DNA of 64,000 nucleotides from Cladopsammia gracilis. Its lineage: Eukaryota > Cnidaria > Anthozoa > Scleractinia > Dendrophylliidae. A program made the position numbers and the translations under genes. Each line of letters opens with the position of its first letter. Position 1 is the first letter of the stretch. The stretch lies in NCBI GenBank assembly GCA_022457155.1, contig JAJGOT010001015.1:40113-104112 (forward strand). The letters are read 5' to 3'. This document shows positions 14,258 through 27,454 of the stretch, one piece after another. Under the pieces are notes generated by a model, which ran no database searches, was not told the origin of the DNA, and saw only the letters and a list, made by a program, of their open reading frames with translations.

Positions 14258-16150
14258 CGATGATTTGAGGACAGTACGACGATTTTGAGATCTGGTGTGC
14301 TCTAAGTGAGATTTTGCCAAAACTTGCTCCTCACGGCCCCAAACGTGCGTTTTGTGCACGTTTCATAGAAATGCAGTTTTCGCTTTTTGGCGATGATTTG
14401 AGGCCAATACCACGATTTTGAGATCCGGTGTGTTCAAAAGTGAGATTTTGCCAAAACGTGCGTTTTGTGCATTTTTCATAGAAATGCACTGTTTTCGCTT
14501 TTTGGCGATGATTTGAGGTCAGTACGACGATTTTGAGATCTGGTGAGATCAAAAGTGAGATTTTGCCAAAACGTGCTCCGCACGGCCCAAAAGGTTGGTT
14601 TTGTGCACTTTTCATAGAAATGCACTGTTTCCGCTTTTTTGCGATGATTTGAGGTCAGTACCACGATTTTGAGATCTGGTGTGCTAAAAAGTGAGATTTT
14701 GCCGAAACTTGCTCCGCACGGTCCGAAACGTACGTTTTGTGCATTTTTCATAGAAATGCACTGTTTTCGGTTTTTGGCGATGATTTGAGGTCAGTACGAC
14801 GATTTTGAGATCTGGTGTGCTCAAAAGTGAGATTTTGCCAAAACTTGCTCCGCACGGCCCAAAAAGTTCGTTTTGTGCACTTTACATAGAAATGCACTGT
14901 TTGCGCTTTTTTGCGATGATTTGAGGTCAGTACGACGACTTTGAGATCTGGTGAGATCAAAAGTGAGATTTTGCCAAAACGTACTCCGCGCGGCCCGAAA
15001 CGCACGTTTTGTGCATTTTTCATAGAAATACACTGTTTTCGCTTTTTGGCGATGATTTGAGGTCAGCACGACGATTTTGAGATCTGGTGTGCTAAAAAGT
15101 GAGATTTTGCCAAAACTTGCTCCGCACGGCCCGAAACGTACGTTTTGTGCATTTTTCATAGAAATGCACTGTTTTCGCTTTTTGGCAATGATTTGAGGTC
15201 AGTACGACGATTTTGAGATCTGCTGTGCTCAAAAGTGAGATTTTGCCAAAACGTGCTCCACACGGCCCAAAAAGTTCGTTTTGTGCACTTTTCATAGAAA
15301 TGCACTGTTTCCGCTTTTTTGCGATGATTTGAGGTCAGTACCACGATTTTGAGATCTGGTGTGCTAAAAAGTGAGATTTTGCCAAAACTTGCTCCGCACG
15401 GCCCCAAACGTGCGTTTTGTGCACTTTTCATAGAAATGCACTGTTACCGCTTTTTTGCGATGATTTGAGGTCAGTACGACGATTTTTAGATCTGGTGTGC
15501 TAAAAAGTGAGATTTTGCCAAAACTTGCTCCGCACGGCCCGAAACGTACGTTTTGTGCATTTTTCACAGAAATGCACTGTTTTCGCTTTTTGGCAATGAT
15601 TTGAGGTCAGTAGGACGATTTTGAGATCTGGTGTGCTAAAAAGTGAGATTTTGCCAAAACTTGCTCCGCACGGCCTGAAACGTACGTTTTGTGCATTTTT
15701 CATAGAAAAGCGCTGTTTTCGGTTTTTGGCGATGATTTGAGGCCAGTACCAAGATTTTGACATCCGGTGTGTTTAAAAGTGAGATTTTGCCAAAACGTGC
15801 TCGGTACGGCCCAAAACGTGCGTTTTGTGGACTTTTCATAGAAATGCACTGTTTCCGCTTTTTTGCGATGATTTGAGGTCAGTACAACAATTTGAGATCT
15901 GGTGTGCTGAAAAGTGAGATTTTGCCAAAACTTGCTCCGCACGGCCCCAAACGTACGTTTTGTGCATTTTCCATAGAAAAGCGCTGTTTTTTATTTTTGG
16001 CGATGGTTTGAGGCGAGTATGAAGATTTTGAGATCCAGTGTTTTCAAAAGTGAGATTTTGCAAAAACTTGCTCCGCACGGTCCGAAACGTACGTTTTGTG
16101 CATTTTTCATAGAAATGCACTGTTTTCGGTTTTTGGCGATGATTTGAGGT
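14258..16150. repeat. satA main array, copy 1 (about 14 monomers)
   Basis: Head-to-tail 136-bp monomers that all start near CATAGAAATGCACTG and include GATGATTTGAGG, GATTTTGAGATCTGG, GTGAGATTTTGCC and TGCTCCGCACGG. There are two main sequence types: CCCAAACGTGCG...GCACTTTT and CCGAAACGTACG...GCATTTTT; the second contains the palindrome AAACGTACGTTT. The reverse strand has few stops, so many short overlapping frames appear; these are not taken as genes. The array ends exactly where the RTE fragment starts. Confidence 0.95.
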
Positions 16151-17317
16151 GCGTAGACCGGATGTCTTCTCCTGCATGTGTTTGTGGATGTGCGACATGA
16201 GTGCTAAATCGTCAGCAAAGTCCAGGTCTTCGAGTTGTGTCAAGAGGGTCCATCTGATGCCTCGCGCTTGGTCTGCTGTTGTCTGTCTCATCACCCAGTC
16301 GATTGTCAAGTTGAAAAGCATCGCAGACATACAACAGCCTTGTATAACACCGGTCTTCACGCTGAAGCTGATCTCGCTGCTTCTTACCCTGCATGAGAAG
16401 TTGCTTTAGAAGCTTTTGATGACAAGAACAATCGCCTGCGGTATTCCATATGCCCTGAGAATTCGCCATAGACTCTCTCGATGGATGCTATCAAAGGCTT
16501 TTTCAAAGTCTACAAAGTTGATGTACAACTGTCTCTGCAATTCTGTGCACTGTTCGATGATGTTTCGCAGAGTGAATATTTGATCTGTGTACCCTCTTCC
16601 TGGTCGAAAACCAGCCTGCTCCTTTCGGAGTTGCTGCTCCAACGCGTCTGAAATTCGCTTGATGATGATTTTTGCGAGGATCTTGCTTGGAACAGACAGG
16701 AGGGTGATTCCTCTCCAGTTGTTACAGTTGCTCAGGGCTCCCTTTTTCGGGATCTTTACTGTGACGCCTTCCGTCCAATCTTCTGGTAGTTGCTTCTCGT
16801 CCCAGATGGCTGTAAAGAGTGGCTGAAGAACTTGCGCTGCAAGCTCTGGGTCTGCCTTGAAGAGTTCTGCTTTGAGGCTGTCTTGACCAGGGGCCTTTCC
16901 GTTTTTGAGGGATCTGATGGCTGCCACAATTTCTGCATTCTCAGGTGGCGCTGTATTTACATCCAGGTCTTTGGCCGGGTCCTGTACATCCGCTGTAACT
17001 GTTGGTGGTGGTCTGTTTAGAACTTCGCTGAAATGTTCTGCCCATCTCGCCTCTTGTTCCGCATCTGTTGTTAGTAGCCGTCCCTGTTTATCGGCGATGG
17101 GTGCGTCTGTAGATCCCCGGTACTTGCCGCTGACGAGCTTAGTGATTTTGTACACTCGTCCTTGTTCTCCTCTGGCAGCGGCCTCTTCTGCTTCCCTTGC
17201 AAGGCCTTCCATGTAGGCCCGCTTGTTGGCCCTAGTCATTCTTTTCACTGTTTGATCAGCTTCCCTGTACTGTTGCTTGTACCTCTCTTTGAGCCTCTCT
17301 GACTTGGTCTCCAACAC
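16151..17317 (-). pseudogene. RTE-like reverse transcriptase domain, copy 1
   Basis: The frame from 17,317 down to about 16,151 carries a Lys/Arg-rich linker (READQTVKRMTRANKRAYM), the RT fingers (IRSLKNGKAPGQDSLKAELF, IPKKGALSNCNNWRGITLL), a palm segment (YINFVDFEKAFDSIHRESLW), then GVIQGCCMSAMLFN and the catalytic LDFADDLAL. One in-frame TAA near 16,406 interrupts it before GVIQGC, at a position usually occupied by Tyr. The sequence ends soon after FADD at the satA junction, so thumb and C-terminus are missing. The sequence family matches RTE-clade elements. It is inactive. Confidence 0.88.
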
Positions 17318-17323
17318 TCTCTT

Positions 17324-17972
17324 CTAAAGGGCTCTCCTGTTCTCAATGGCTTTCCAGGTATCCATTGTTATCCACTCTTTCCTCCTCTTTCGTCCTCTTC
17401 CTAAGCAAGCTTCACTGGTCTGTGTATAGGCTGATCTTATTTGCTTCCACGCGGTGTCGATTCCAACCGACTCTGTCTGGGTGTAGTTTTCAGCATCTGC
17501 CAAAACTTGGAACTTGTTCTTCAGCTTAAGGATGAAGGCATTCTTTATTTTAGGGTCGCGCAGCTTCTCCACGTCAAACTGCTGTTGTCTTGGTTTCTCA
17601 GGTCCATTCTTTCTCAGTTTCACTTTCAGAGTTGCAGTGACAAGGTGGTGATCACTGCCAACATCTGCTCCTCTTTTCACTCTAACGTCTTGCAGCGATC
17701 TTCTCCACACCCCATTAATCATCAGGTGGTCGATCTGATTCTTGTCTCTGCCGTTAGGTGAACACCAGGTAAGTTTATGATGTCTGGGTGTGCAAAGAGA
17801 GTCCCGCCAATGACAAGATCGTATGTCCAGCAGCATTCAAGCAGTCTCTCTCCATTGTTGTTCATACTTCCACACCCTTTCTTACCCATGGCTCTCTCGT
17901 AGTTGGTGTTATCATTTCCAACTTTAGCATTCAAGTCTCCCATCACTATCTTCATTTCATGTCTTGGTATGT
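17324..17972 (-). pseudogene. RTE-like endonuclease C-terminal half and linker, copy 1
   Basis: Reading leftward from 17,972: EMKIVMGDLNAKVGNDN, then DLVIGGTLFAHPDIINL, then (after one frame change near 17,770) TWCSPNGRDKNQIDHLMI and GADVGSDHHLVTATLKVKL. These are the C-terminal catalytic blocks of an apurinic-type endonuclease (GDLNA, DH.., SDHH). The N-terminal half is missing at the satA junction. The linker continues to RKRRKEWITMDTWKAIENRR. Confidence 0.85.
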
Positions 17973-17975
17973 TCT

Positions 17976-18629
17976 CCAAAACTTGCTCCGCACGGCCCGA
18001 AACGTACGTTTTGTGCATTTTTCATATAAATGCACTGTTTTCGCTTTTTGGCGATGATTTGAGGCTAGTACCACGATTTTGACATCCGGTGTGCTCAAAA
18101 GTGAGGTTTTGCCAAAACTTCCTCCGCACGGCCTTAAACGTGCATTTTGTGCATTTTTCATAGAAAAGCACTGTTTTTGCTTTTTGGCGATGGGTTGAGG
18201 CGAGTATGAAGATTTTGAGATCCAGTGCGTTCAAAAGTGAGATTTTGCAAAAACTTGCTCCACACGGCCCGAAACGTACGTTTTGTGCATTTTTCATAGG
18301 AATTCACTGTTTTCGGTTTTTGGCGATGATTTCAGGTCGGTACGACGATTTTGAGATCTGGTGTACTCAAAAGTGAGATTTTGCCAAAACGTGCTCCGCA
18401 CGGCCTAAAACGTACGTTTTGTCCATTTTTCATAGAAATGCACTGTTTTCTCTTTTTGGCGAAAATTTGAGGTCAGTACGACGATTTTGAGATCTGGTGT
18501 GCTCAAAAGTGAGGTTTTGCCAAAACTTGCTCCGCACGGCCCCAAACGTGCGTTTTGTGCATTTTTCATAAAAATGCACTGTTTTTGGTTTCTAGCGATG
18601 ATTTGAGGTCAGTACGACGATTTTGAGAT
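17976..18629. repeat. satA short array, copy 1
   Basis: About 4.8 monomers between the RTE and L1-like fragments. It retains about 54 bp near 18,125-18,180 that are absent from copies 2 and 3. Confidence 0.93.
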
Positions 18630-19648
18630 AAGAAAGGTGGCGTTGTGGCACCTAGAAAAATGGTTATAGACAATATTGAATGTTTACAAAATGAAGTGGA
18701 CCTTGTCGACGTTTGGAGAGTTAAAAATCCACAATCTAGAAGTTACACTTGGATCCAAAAATCTCCACCGATTTTCTGTCGTTTAGATTACTGGCTTGAT
18801 ATCAAACAACTTACAGGATTTTGTAAATACAACAGGAAGCGAGAATTTATCAGACAAAAGGTGTATCGGGGATTGGATTAAGTATAATATTCGGAACCAT
18901 GCTATTTTGTTCTCGAAAAAGAAAGCCAAAGAACTATCTGCAATGGAAAAAAACTTACAAGTATACGAGGAAGCAACTAAAAAATTGGAACAGGACCCTT
19001 CCGACTCTAACCTAAATACTCTAAATGAAGCAAAAGAAACTCTAGAAAGTTATTAGGAGGAAAAAACAAGGGGTGTAATTATTCGCGCAAGGGCACGATG
19101 ACACGAGCATGGCGAGAGAAGTACAAAATATTTTCTAAATTTAGAAAAGCGTAATCACGTCAAAAAACATATAAGAAAACTATTAACAAGTGGTGCCATT
19201 ACATGTGATCCTTTTGGGATACTGAACGACCAAAATACGTTTTTACCATAGCTTGTACCAATCAAACGTAACAGATGAGGATAAAGAAAATGCAAACGAA
19301 TTTTTAAATAATTTGAATATGCCAAGATTATCAGAAGAACAAAAACAATCTTGTGAAGAAGAAACATTTGTTGAAGAAATTTCAGCCGTTCTTAACAGTT
19401 TTGAGAGTAACAAATCCCTTGGTAATGATCGAATACCAATAGAAGTTTACAAAAGTTGCTGGGAATTAATTTGTGATCCAGTTATGGAAAGTGTGAGGGA
19501 GTGTTTCAACCACGGCGAAATGTCTAGCTCTCAAAGAAAAGCAATTATAACTCTTATAGAAAAGCAACATAAAGATCGAACTCTCATTAAAAATTGGAGG
19601 CCAATCTCTCTTATTAATGTGGATGCAAAAATAATTTCAAAAGTGATT
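18630..19648 (+). mobile_element. L1/Tx1-like retrotransposon fragment, copy 1
   Basis: It begins in the endonuclease C-terminus (VDLVDVWRVKNPQSRSYTW, FCRLDYWL). After small frame changes it continues through the linker (IRARARW, EKRNHVKKHIRKL, FYHSLYQS-type) to the start of the reverse transcriptase (GNDRIPIEVYKSCWE, LIKNWRPISLINVDAKIISK). It stops at about 19,648, where satB begins, so the catalytic core is missing. The equivalent in copy 2 runs further. Confidence 0.85.
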
Positions 19649-21164
19649 ACGCAAATGCAACGAAGTAAAGCAGCTAAAAATGGACTGAGCCGTTATAACG
19701 CACGCATTTTGATTTGAGATAAATGTCACGATTGACACTGCCTCTCCAGCAAACAAAGGCAACTTTGATATCAAGCTAAACTGTAATCCACTTCAATCCT
19801 TACAATCCTGCGCTTTATCTCTAAAAGACTACTTTCGTTTTGTATTATAGGATCTTTTTATCCAATTAAGTTGTATATTTTGTGCCATTTGGCGATATAA
19901 CGTGGAAATAAATTAAGCGACATTTTGCCATTTCGGCGGGACAGTGTCATTACTATGCATGTACGAAGAGTATTCACGAATTGCCACGGCTAAAACAGAA
20001 AATTCCCGAAAAATTGACGAAGAGCCTCCGTAAATTTGCTCCTAGGAGCCAACAAATGTCTGAACTTATGACAAACAAACAATTTATTTTTTCCATCTTA
20101 CAAGTATTAGCTAAGCAAATGCAACGAAGTAAAGCGGCTCAAAATAGACTGAACCTTCTCAAACACGCATTTTCATTTCAGAAAAATGTCACGATTGACA
20201 CTGCCTCTCCAGCAAACTAATTCAACTTTTATATCAAGCTAAATCTTAATCCACTTCAATCCTTGCAATCCTGCGCTTTATCTCTAAACTACTACTTTTG
20301 TTTTGTACTATAGGATCTTTTTATCCAATCAAGTTGTATATTTTGTGCCATTTGGCGATATAAAGTGGAAATAAGCTGAGCGACATTTTGCCATTTCGGC
20401 GGGACAGTGTCATTACTATGCATTTACGAAAAGTATTCACGAGGTGCGAGCTTAAAACCGAAAAATTCCGAAAAAAAGCCGAAGAGGCTCCGTAATTTTT
20501 CTCCTAGGAGCCAACAAATGTCTCATAAGTTATGACAAACAAACAATTTATTTTTGTATCTTTCAAACATTGACTAAGCAAATGCAACGAAGTAAAGCAG
20601 CTAAAAATAGACTGAGCCGTTATAACGCACGCATTTTGATTTCAGATAAATGTCACGATTGACACTGCCTCTCCAGCAAACAAAGGCAGCTTTGATATGA
20701 AGCTAAACTGTAATCCAGTTCAATCCTTGCAATCCTCCGCTTTATCTCCAAACTACAACTTTTGATTTGTACTATAGGATCTTTTTATCCAACTAAGTTG
20801 TATATTTTGTGCCGTATAACGTGGAAATAAGTTAAGCGACATTTTTCCATTTCGGCGGGACAGTGTCATTACTATGCATGTACGAAGAGTATTCACGAAT
20901 TTCCACGGCTAAAACAGAAAATTACCGAAAAATTGACGAAGAGCCTCCGTAAATTTGCTCCTAGGAGCCAACAAATGTCTCAACTTATGACAAACAAACA
21001 ATTTATTTTTTCAATCTTAGAAGTATTAGCTAAGCAAATGCAACGAAGTAAAGCAGCTCAAATAGACAGAGCCGTTATAACAAACGCATTTTGATTTCAG
21101 ATAAATGTCACGATTGACACTGCCTCTCCTGCAAACAAAGGCAACTTTGATTTCAAGCTAAACT

Positions 21165-21320
21165 GGGTAGATTCTGCATGTACCGGTCACATATTACGTA
21201 AAACAAAAGGAACAAAGAACGACAATAATACAAATGCAAAACAAGACCAAAAATACAATACCTCACAAACAATAGAAGACAATGAGTGGTTAATGGGTAC
21301 CGGTACATGCAGAAAGACCC
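21165..21320. mobile_element. MITE-like element, copy a
   Basis: A 156-bp non-coding element starting GGGTAGATTCTGCATG and ending CATGCAGAAAGACCC. The ends are inverted repeats sharing GGGT and TTCTGCATGTACCGGT (16 bp). It is flanked by a 7-bp direct repeat CTAAACT, which occurs once in monomers without the insert. No superfamily is assigned. Confidence 0.8.
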
Positions 21321-22246
21321 CTAAACTGTAATCCACTTCAATCCTTGCAATCCTGCGCTTTATCTCTAAACTACTACTTTTGTTTTGTACTATAGGATCT
21401 TTTTATCCAACCAAGTTGTATATTTTGTGCCATTTGGCGATATAAAGTGGAAATAAGCTGAGCGACATTTTGCCATTTCGGCGGGACAGTGTCATTACTA
21501 TGCATTTACGAAAAGTATTCACGAGTTGCGAGCTTAAAACCGAAAAATTCCGAAAAAACGCCGAAGAGGCTCCGTAATGTTTCTCCTAGGAGCCAACAAA
21601 TGTCTCATAAGTTATGACAAACAAACAATTTATTTTTGTATCTTTCAAACATTGACTAAGCAAATGCAATGAAGTAAAGCAGCTAAAAATAGACTGAGCC
21701 GTTATAACGCACGCATTTTGATTTCAGATAAATGTCACGATTGACACTGCCTCTCCAGCAAACAAAGGCAGCTTTGATATGAAGCTAAACTGTAATCCAG
21801 TTCAATCCTTGCAATCCTGCGCTTTATCTCCAAACTACAACTTTTGATTTGTACTATAGGATCTTTTTATCCAACTAAGTTGTATATTTTGTGCCGTATA
21901 ACGTGGAAATAAGTTAAGCGACATTTTTCCATTTCGGCGGGACAGTGTCATTACTATGCATGTACGAAGAGTATTCACGAATTTCCACGGCTAAAACAGA
22001 AAATTACCGAAAAATTGACGAAGAGCCTCCGTAAATTTGCTCCTAGGAGCCAACAAATGTCTCAACTTATGACAAACAAACAATTTATTTTTTCAATCTT
22101 AGAAGTATTAGCTAAGCAAATGCAACGAAGTAAAGCAGCTCAAATAGACAGAGCCGTTATAACAAACGCATTTTGATTTCAGATAAATGTCACGATTGAC
22201 ACTGCCTCTCCTGCAAACAAAGGCAACTTTGATTTCAAGCTAAACT

Positions 22247-22402
22247 GGGTAGATTCTGCATGTACCGGTCACATATTACGTAAAACAAAAGGAACAAAGA
22301 ACGACAATAATACAAATGCAAAAGAAGGCCAAAAATACAATACCTCACAAACAATAGAAGACAATGAGTGGTTAATGGGTACCGGTACATGCAGAAAGAC
22401 CC
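22247..22402. mobile_element. MITE-like element, copy b
   Basis: 156 bp with the same ends and CTAAACT flanks as copy a; carried along by the 1.08-kb duplication. Confidence 0.8.
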
Positions 22403-23670
22403 CTAAACTGTAATCCACTTCAATCCTTCAATCCTGCGCTTTATCTCTAAACTACTACTTTTGTTTTGTACTATAGGATCTTTTTATCCAAACAAGTTGT
22501 ATATTTTGTGCCATTTGGCGTTATAAAGTGGAAATAAGCTGAGCGACATTTTGCCATTTCGGCGGGACAGTGTGATTACTATGCATTTACGAAAAGTATT
22601 CACGAGTTGCGAGCTTAAAACCAAAAAATTCCGAAAAATGGCCGAACAGGCTCCGTAATGTTTCTCCTAGGAGCCAACAAATGTCTCATAAGTTATGACA
22701 AACAAACAATTTATTTTTGTATCTTTCAAACATTGACTAAGCAAATGCAATGAAGTAAAGCAGCTAAAAATAGACTGAGCCGTTATAACGCACGCATTTT
22801 GATTTCAGATAAATGTCACGATTGACACTGCCTCTCCAGCAAACAAAGGCAGCTTTGATATGAAGCTAAACTGTAATCCAGTTCAATCCTTGCAATCCTG
22901 CGCTTTATCTCCAAACTACTACTTTTGGTTTGTACTATAGGATCTTTTTATCCAATTAAGTTGTATATTTTGTGCCCTTTGGCGATATAACATGGAAATA
23001 AGTCAGTAGTATGCATTTACGAAGAGTATTCAAGAAGTACGACGGCTAAAACGGAAAATGCCCGAAATATTGACGAAGAGGTTCCGTAATTTTTCTCGTC
23101 GATGCCAAGAAATGTCTCATAAGTTATGACAAACGAACAATTAATTTTTGCATCTTACAAACATTAACTAAGGAAATGCAACGAAGTAAAGCAGCTAAGA
23201 ATAGACGGTGCCGTTATAACGCACGCATTTTGATTTCAGACAAATGTCATGATTGACACTGCCTCTCCAGCAAACAAAGGCAGCTTTGAAAGCTTTGTAT
23301 ATTTTGTGCCATTTCGCGATATAACGTGGAAACAAGCTAAGCGACATTTTGTCATTTCGGCGAAACAGTGTCATTAGTATGCATTTACGACGAGTATTCA
23401 CGAAGTGCGACGTTTAAAACCGAAAATGCCCGAAATATTGACGAAGAGGCTTCGTAATTTTTCCCCTAGGAGCCAACAAATGCCTCAGAAGTGATGACAA
23501 ACAAACAATTTATTACTCCATCTTACAAACATTAGCTTAACAAATGCAACGAAGTAAAGCGGCTCAAAATAGACTGAGCCTTATAACGCACGCATTTTGA
23601 TTTCAGAAAAATGTCACGATTGACACTGCCTCTCCTGTAAACAAAGGCAACTTTGATTCCAAGCTAAACA

Positions 23671-23826
23671 GGGTAGATTCTGCATGTACCGGTCACATAT
23701 TACGTAAAACAAAAGGAACAAAGAACGACAATAATACAAATGCAAAAGAAGGCCAAAAATAAAATACCTCACAAAGAATAGAAGACAATGAGTGGTTAAT
23801 GGGTACCGGTACATGCAGAAAGACCC
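23671..23826. mobile_element. MITE-like element, copy c
   Basis: 156 bp with the same ends. The left flank reads CTAAACA, one mismatch to the right CTAAACT. Confidence 0.8.
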
Positions 23827-26800
23827 CTAAACTGTAATCCACTTCAATCCTTGCAATCCTGCGCTTTATCTCTAAACTACTACTTTTGTTTTGACCTATA
23901 GGATCTTTTTATCCAACCAACTTGTATATTTTGTGCCATTTGGCGATATAAAGTGGAAATAAGCTGAGCGACATTTTGCCATTTCGGCGGGACAGTGTCA
24001 TTACTATGCATTTACGAAAAGTATTCACGAGGTGCGAGCTTAAAACCGAAAAATTTCGAAAAAACGCAGAAGAGCCTCCGTAAATTTGCTCCTAGGAGCC
24101 AACAAATGTCTCAACTTATGACAAACAAACAATTTATTTTTTCCATCTTACAAGTATTAGCTAAGCAAATGCAACGAAGTAAAGCAGCTCAAATAGACAG
24201 AGCCGTTATAACAAACGCATTTTGATTTCAGATAAATGTCACGATTGACACTGCCTCTCCAGCAAACTAATTCAACTTTTATATCAAGCTAAATCTTAAT
24301 CCACTTCAATCCTTGAAATCCTACACTTTTTGTCCAAAGTACTACTTTTATTTTGTACTATAGGATATGTTTATCCAACCAAGTTGTATATTTTGTGCCC
24401 TTTGGCGATATAACATGGAAATAAGTCAGTAGTATGCATTTACGAAGAGTATTCAAGAAGTACGACGGCTAAAACGGAAAATGCCCGAAATATTGACGAA
24501 GAGGCTCCGTAATTTTTTTCCTCGGAGCCAACAAATGTCTCATAAGTTATGACAAACGAACAATTAATTTTTGCATCTTACAAACATTAACTAAGGAAAT
24601 GCAACGAAATAAAGCAGCTAAGAATAGACAGAGCCGTTATAACAAACGCATTTTGATTTCAGATAAATGTCACGATTGACACTGCCTCTCCAGCAAACTA
24701 ATTCAACTTTTATATCAAGCTAAATCTTAATCCACTTCAATCCTTGAAATCCTGCGCTTTGTCTCCAAAGTACTACTTTTATTTTGTACTATAGGATATG
24801 TTTATCCAACCAAGTTGTATATTTTGTGCCCTTTGGCGATATAACATGGAAATAAGTCAGTAGTATGCATTTACGAAGAGTATTCAAGACGTACGACGGC
24901 TAAAACGGAAAATGCCCGAAATATTGACGAAGAGGCTCCGTAATTTTTTTCCTCGGAGCCAACAAATGTCTCATAAGTTATGACAAACGAACAATTAATT
25001 TTTGCATCTTACAAACATTAACTAAGGAAATGCAACGAAATAAAGCAGCTAAGAATAGACAGAGCCGTTATAACAAACGAATTTTGATTTCAGATAAATG
25101 TCACGATTGACACTGCCTCTCCAGCAAACTAATTCAACTTTTATATCAAGCTAAATCTTAATCCACTTCAATCCTTGAAATCCTGCACTTTGTCTCCAAA
25201 GTACTACTTTTATTTTGTACTATAGGATCCTTTTATCCAATTAAGTTGTATATTTTGTGCCATTTGGCGATATAACGTGGAATTAAGTTAAGCGACATTT
25301 TGCCATTTCGGCGGGACAGTGTCATTACTATGCATGTACGAAGAGTATTCACGAATTTCCACGGCTAAAACAGAAAATTCCCGAAAAATTGACGAAGGAG
25401 CCAACAAATGTCTCAACTTATGACAAACGAACAATTTATTTTTTCCATCTTACAAGTATTAGCTAAGCAAATGCAGCGAAATAAAGCAGCTCAAATAGAC
25501 AGAGCCGTTATAACAAACGCATTTTGATTTCAGATAAATGTCACGATTGACACTGCCTCTCCAGCAAACAAAGGCAGCTTTGATATGAAGCTCAACTGTA
25601 ATCCAGTTCAATCCTTGCAATCCTGCGCTTTATCTCCAAACTACTACTTTTGGTTTGTACTATAGGATCTTTTTATCCAACTAAGTTGTATATTTTGTGC
25701 CATTTGGCGATATAACGTGGAAATAAGTTAAGCGACATTTTTCCATTTCGGCGGGACAGTGTCATTACTATGCATTTACAAAGCGTATTCATGAAGTGCG
25801 ACGGCTAAAACCGAAAAGGCCCGAAATATTGACGAAGAGACTCCGTAATTTTTCTCCTAGCAGCAAACAAATGTCTCAGAAGTTATGACAAACAAACAGT
25901 TAATTTTTCCATCTTACAAACATTAGCTAACCAAATGCAACTAAGTAAAGCGGCTCGAAATAGACTGAGCCGTTATAACGCACACATTTTGATTTCAGAT
26001 AAATGTCACGATTGACAATGCCTCTCCTGCAAACAAAGGCAACTTTGATATCAAGCTAAACTGTAATCCAATTCAATCCTTACAATCCTGCGCTTTATCT
26101 CTAAACGACTACTTTTGTTTTGTACTATAGGATCCTTTTATCCAATTAAGTTGTATATTTTGTGCCATTTGGCGATATAACGTGGAATTAAGTTAAGCGA
26201 CATTTTGCCATTTCGGCGGGACAGTGTCATTACTATGCATGTACGAAGAGTATTCACGAATTTCCACGGCTAAAACAGAAAATTCCCGAAAAATTGACGA
26301 AGGAGCCAACAAATGTCTCAACTTATGACAAACGAACAATTTATTTTTTCCATCTTACAAGTATTAGCTAAGCAAATGCAGCGAAATAAAGCAGCTCAAA
26401 TAGACAGAGCCGTTATAACAAACGCATTTTGATTTCAGATAAATGTCACGATTGACACTGCCTCTCCAGCAAACTAATTCAACTTTTATATCAAGCTAAA
26501 TCTTAATCCACTTCAATCCTTGAAATCCTGCGCTTTGTCTCCAAAGTACTACTTTTATTTTGTACTATAGGATATGTTTATCCAACCAAGTTGTATATTT
26601 TGTGCCCTTTGGCGTTAAACATGGAAATAAGTCAGTAGTATGCATTTACGAAGAGTATTCAAGAAGTACGACGGCTAAAACGGAAAATGCCCGAAATATT
26701 GACGAAGAGGCTCCGTAATTTTTTCCTCGGAGCCAACAAATGTCTCATAAGTTATGACAAACGAACAATTAATTTTTGCATCTTACAAACATTAACTAAG

Positions 26801-27298
26801 GAAATGCAACGAAGTAAAGCAGCTAAGAATAGACGGTGCCGTGATAACGCACGCATTTTGATTTCAGACAAATGTCATGATTGACACTGCCTCTCCAGTA
26901 AACAAAGGCAGCTTTGATATCTTTGTATATTTTGTGCCATTTGGCGATATAACGTGGAAATAAGCTAAGCGACATTTTGTCATTTCGGCGAAACAGTGTC
27001 ATTAGTATGCATTTACGACGAGTATTCACGAAGTGCGACGTTTAAAACCGAAAATGCCCGAAATATTGACGAAGAGGCTTCGTAATTTTTCCCCTAGGAG
27101 CCAACAAATGCCTCAGAAGTGATGACAAACAAACAATTTATTACTCCATCTTACAAACATTAGCTTAACAAATGCAACGAAGTAAAGCGGCTCAAAATAG
27201 ACTGAGCCTTATAACACACGCATTTTGATTTCAGAAAAATGTCACGATTGACACTGCCTCTCCTGCAAACAAAGGCAACTTTGATTTCAAGCTAAACT

Positions 27299-27454
27299 GG
27301 GTAGATTCTGCATGTACCGGTCACATATTACGTAAAACAAAAGGAACAAAGAACGACAATAATACAAATGCAAAACAAGACCAAAAATACAATACCTCAC
27401 AAACAATAGAAGACAATGAGTGGTTAATGGGTACCGGTACATGCAGAAAGACCC
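27299..27454. mobile_element. MITE-like element, copy d
   Basis: 156 bp, identical layout; first member of the 2,329-bp higher-order series. Confidence 0.8.

Larger units (their letters stand above)
16151..17975 (-). mobile_element. RTE-like non-LTR retrotransposon fragment, copy 1
   Basis: Minus-strand element with part of an apurinic-type endonuclease followed by reverse transcriptase. Both ends are truncated and abut satA monomers directly. It was probably captured inside the satellite array and amplified with the unit. No target-site duplication is visible. This copy shows the site without the L1-like insertion carried by copies 2 and 3. Confidence 0.88.
10825..19648. repeat. Composite repeat unit, copy 1
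   Basis: First of three copies of a multi-component segment whose left end reads TGACGTTTCTAGAAAACTCG. It matches copies 2 and 3 at an offset of about 24.28 kb (copy 2) with roughly one difference per hundred bases where compared by eye. Order: A/T-rich start, short satA pair, 1.35 kb non-coding, lysine-rich blocks, satA array, RTE fragment, satA, L1/Tx1-like fragment. Copy 1 lacks the L1-like insertion found in the RTE fragment of the other copies. Its last component is cut short where satB begins. Confidence 0.85.
20300..22440. repeat. satB 1.08-kb tandem duplication
   Basis: Corresponding landmarks recur 1,079-1,083 bp apart (20,651/21,733; 21,106/22,187; inserted elements at 21,165/22,247). 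A two-monomer block including the MITE-like insert was therefore duplicated. The boundaries are approximate. Confidence 0.75.

Noticed and set aside
14258..16150. Regular repeats resembling a CRISPR array
   Set aside because: Monomers are 136 bp with no short-repeat/unique-spacer structure, no cas genes, and the context is eukaryotic.
14331..16360. Many overlapping reverse-strand frames of 67-112 codons (MKSAQNARLGPCG-type) in satA
   Set aside because: They follow the 136-bp repeat exactly, recur in every array in rotating frames and have no domain features; they are repeat shadows.
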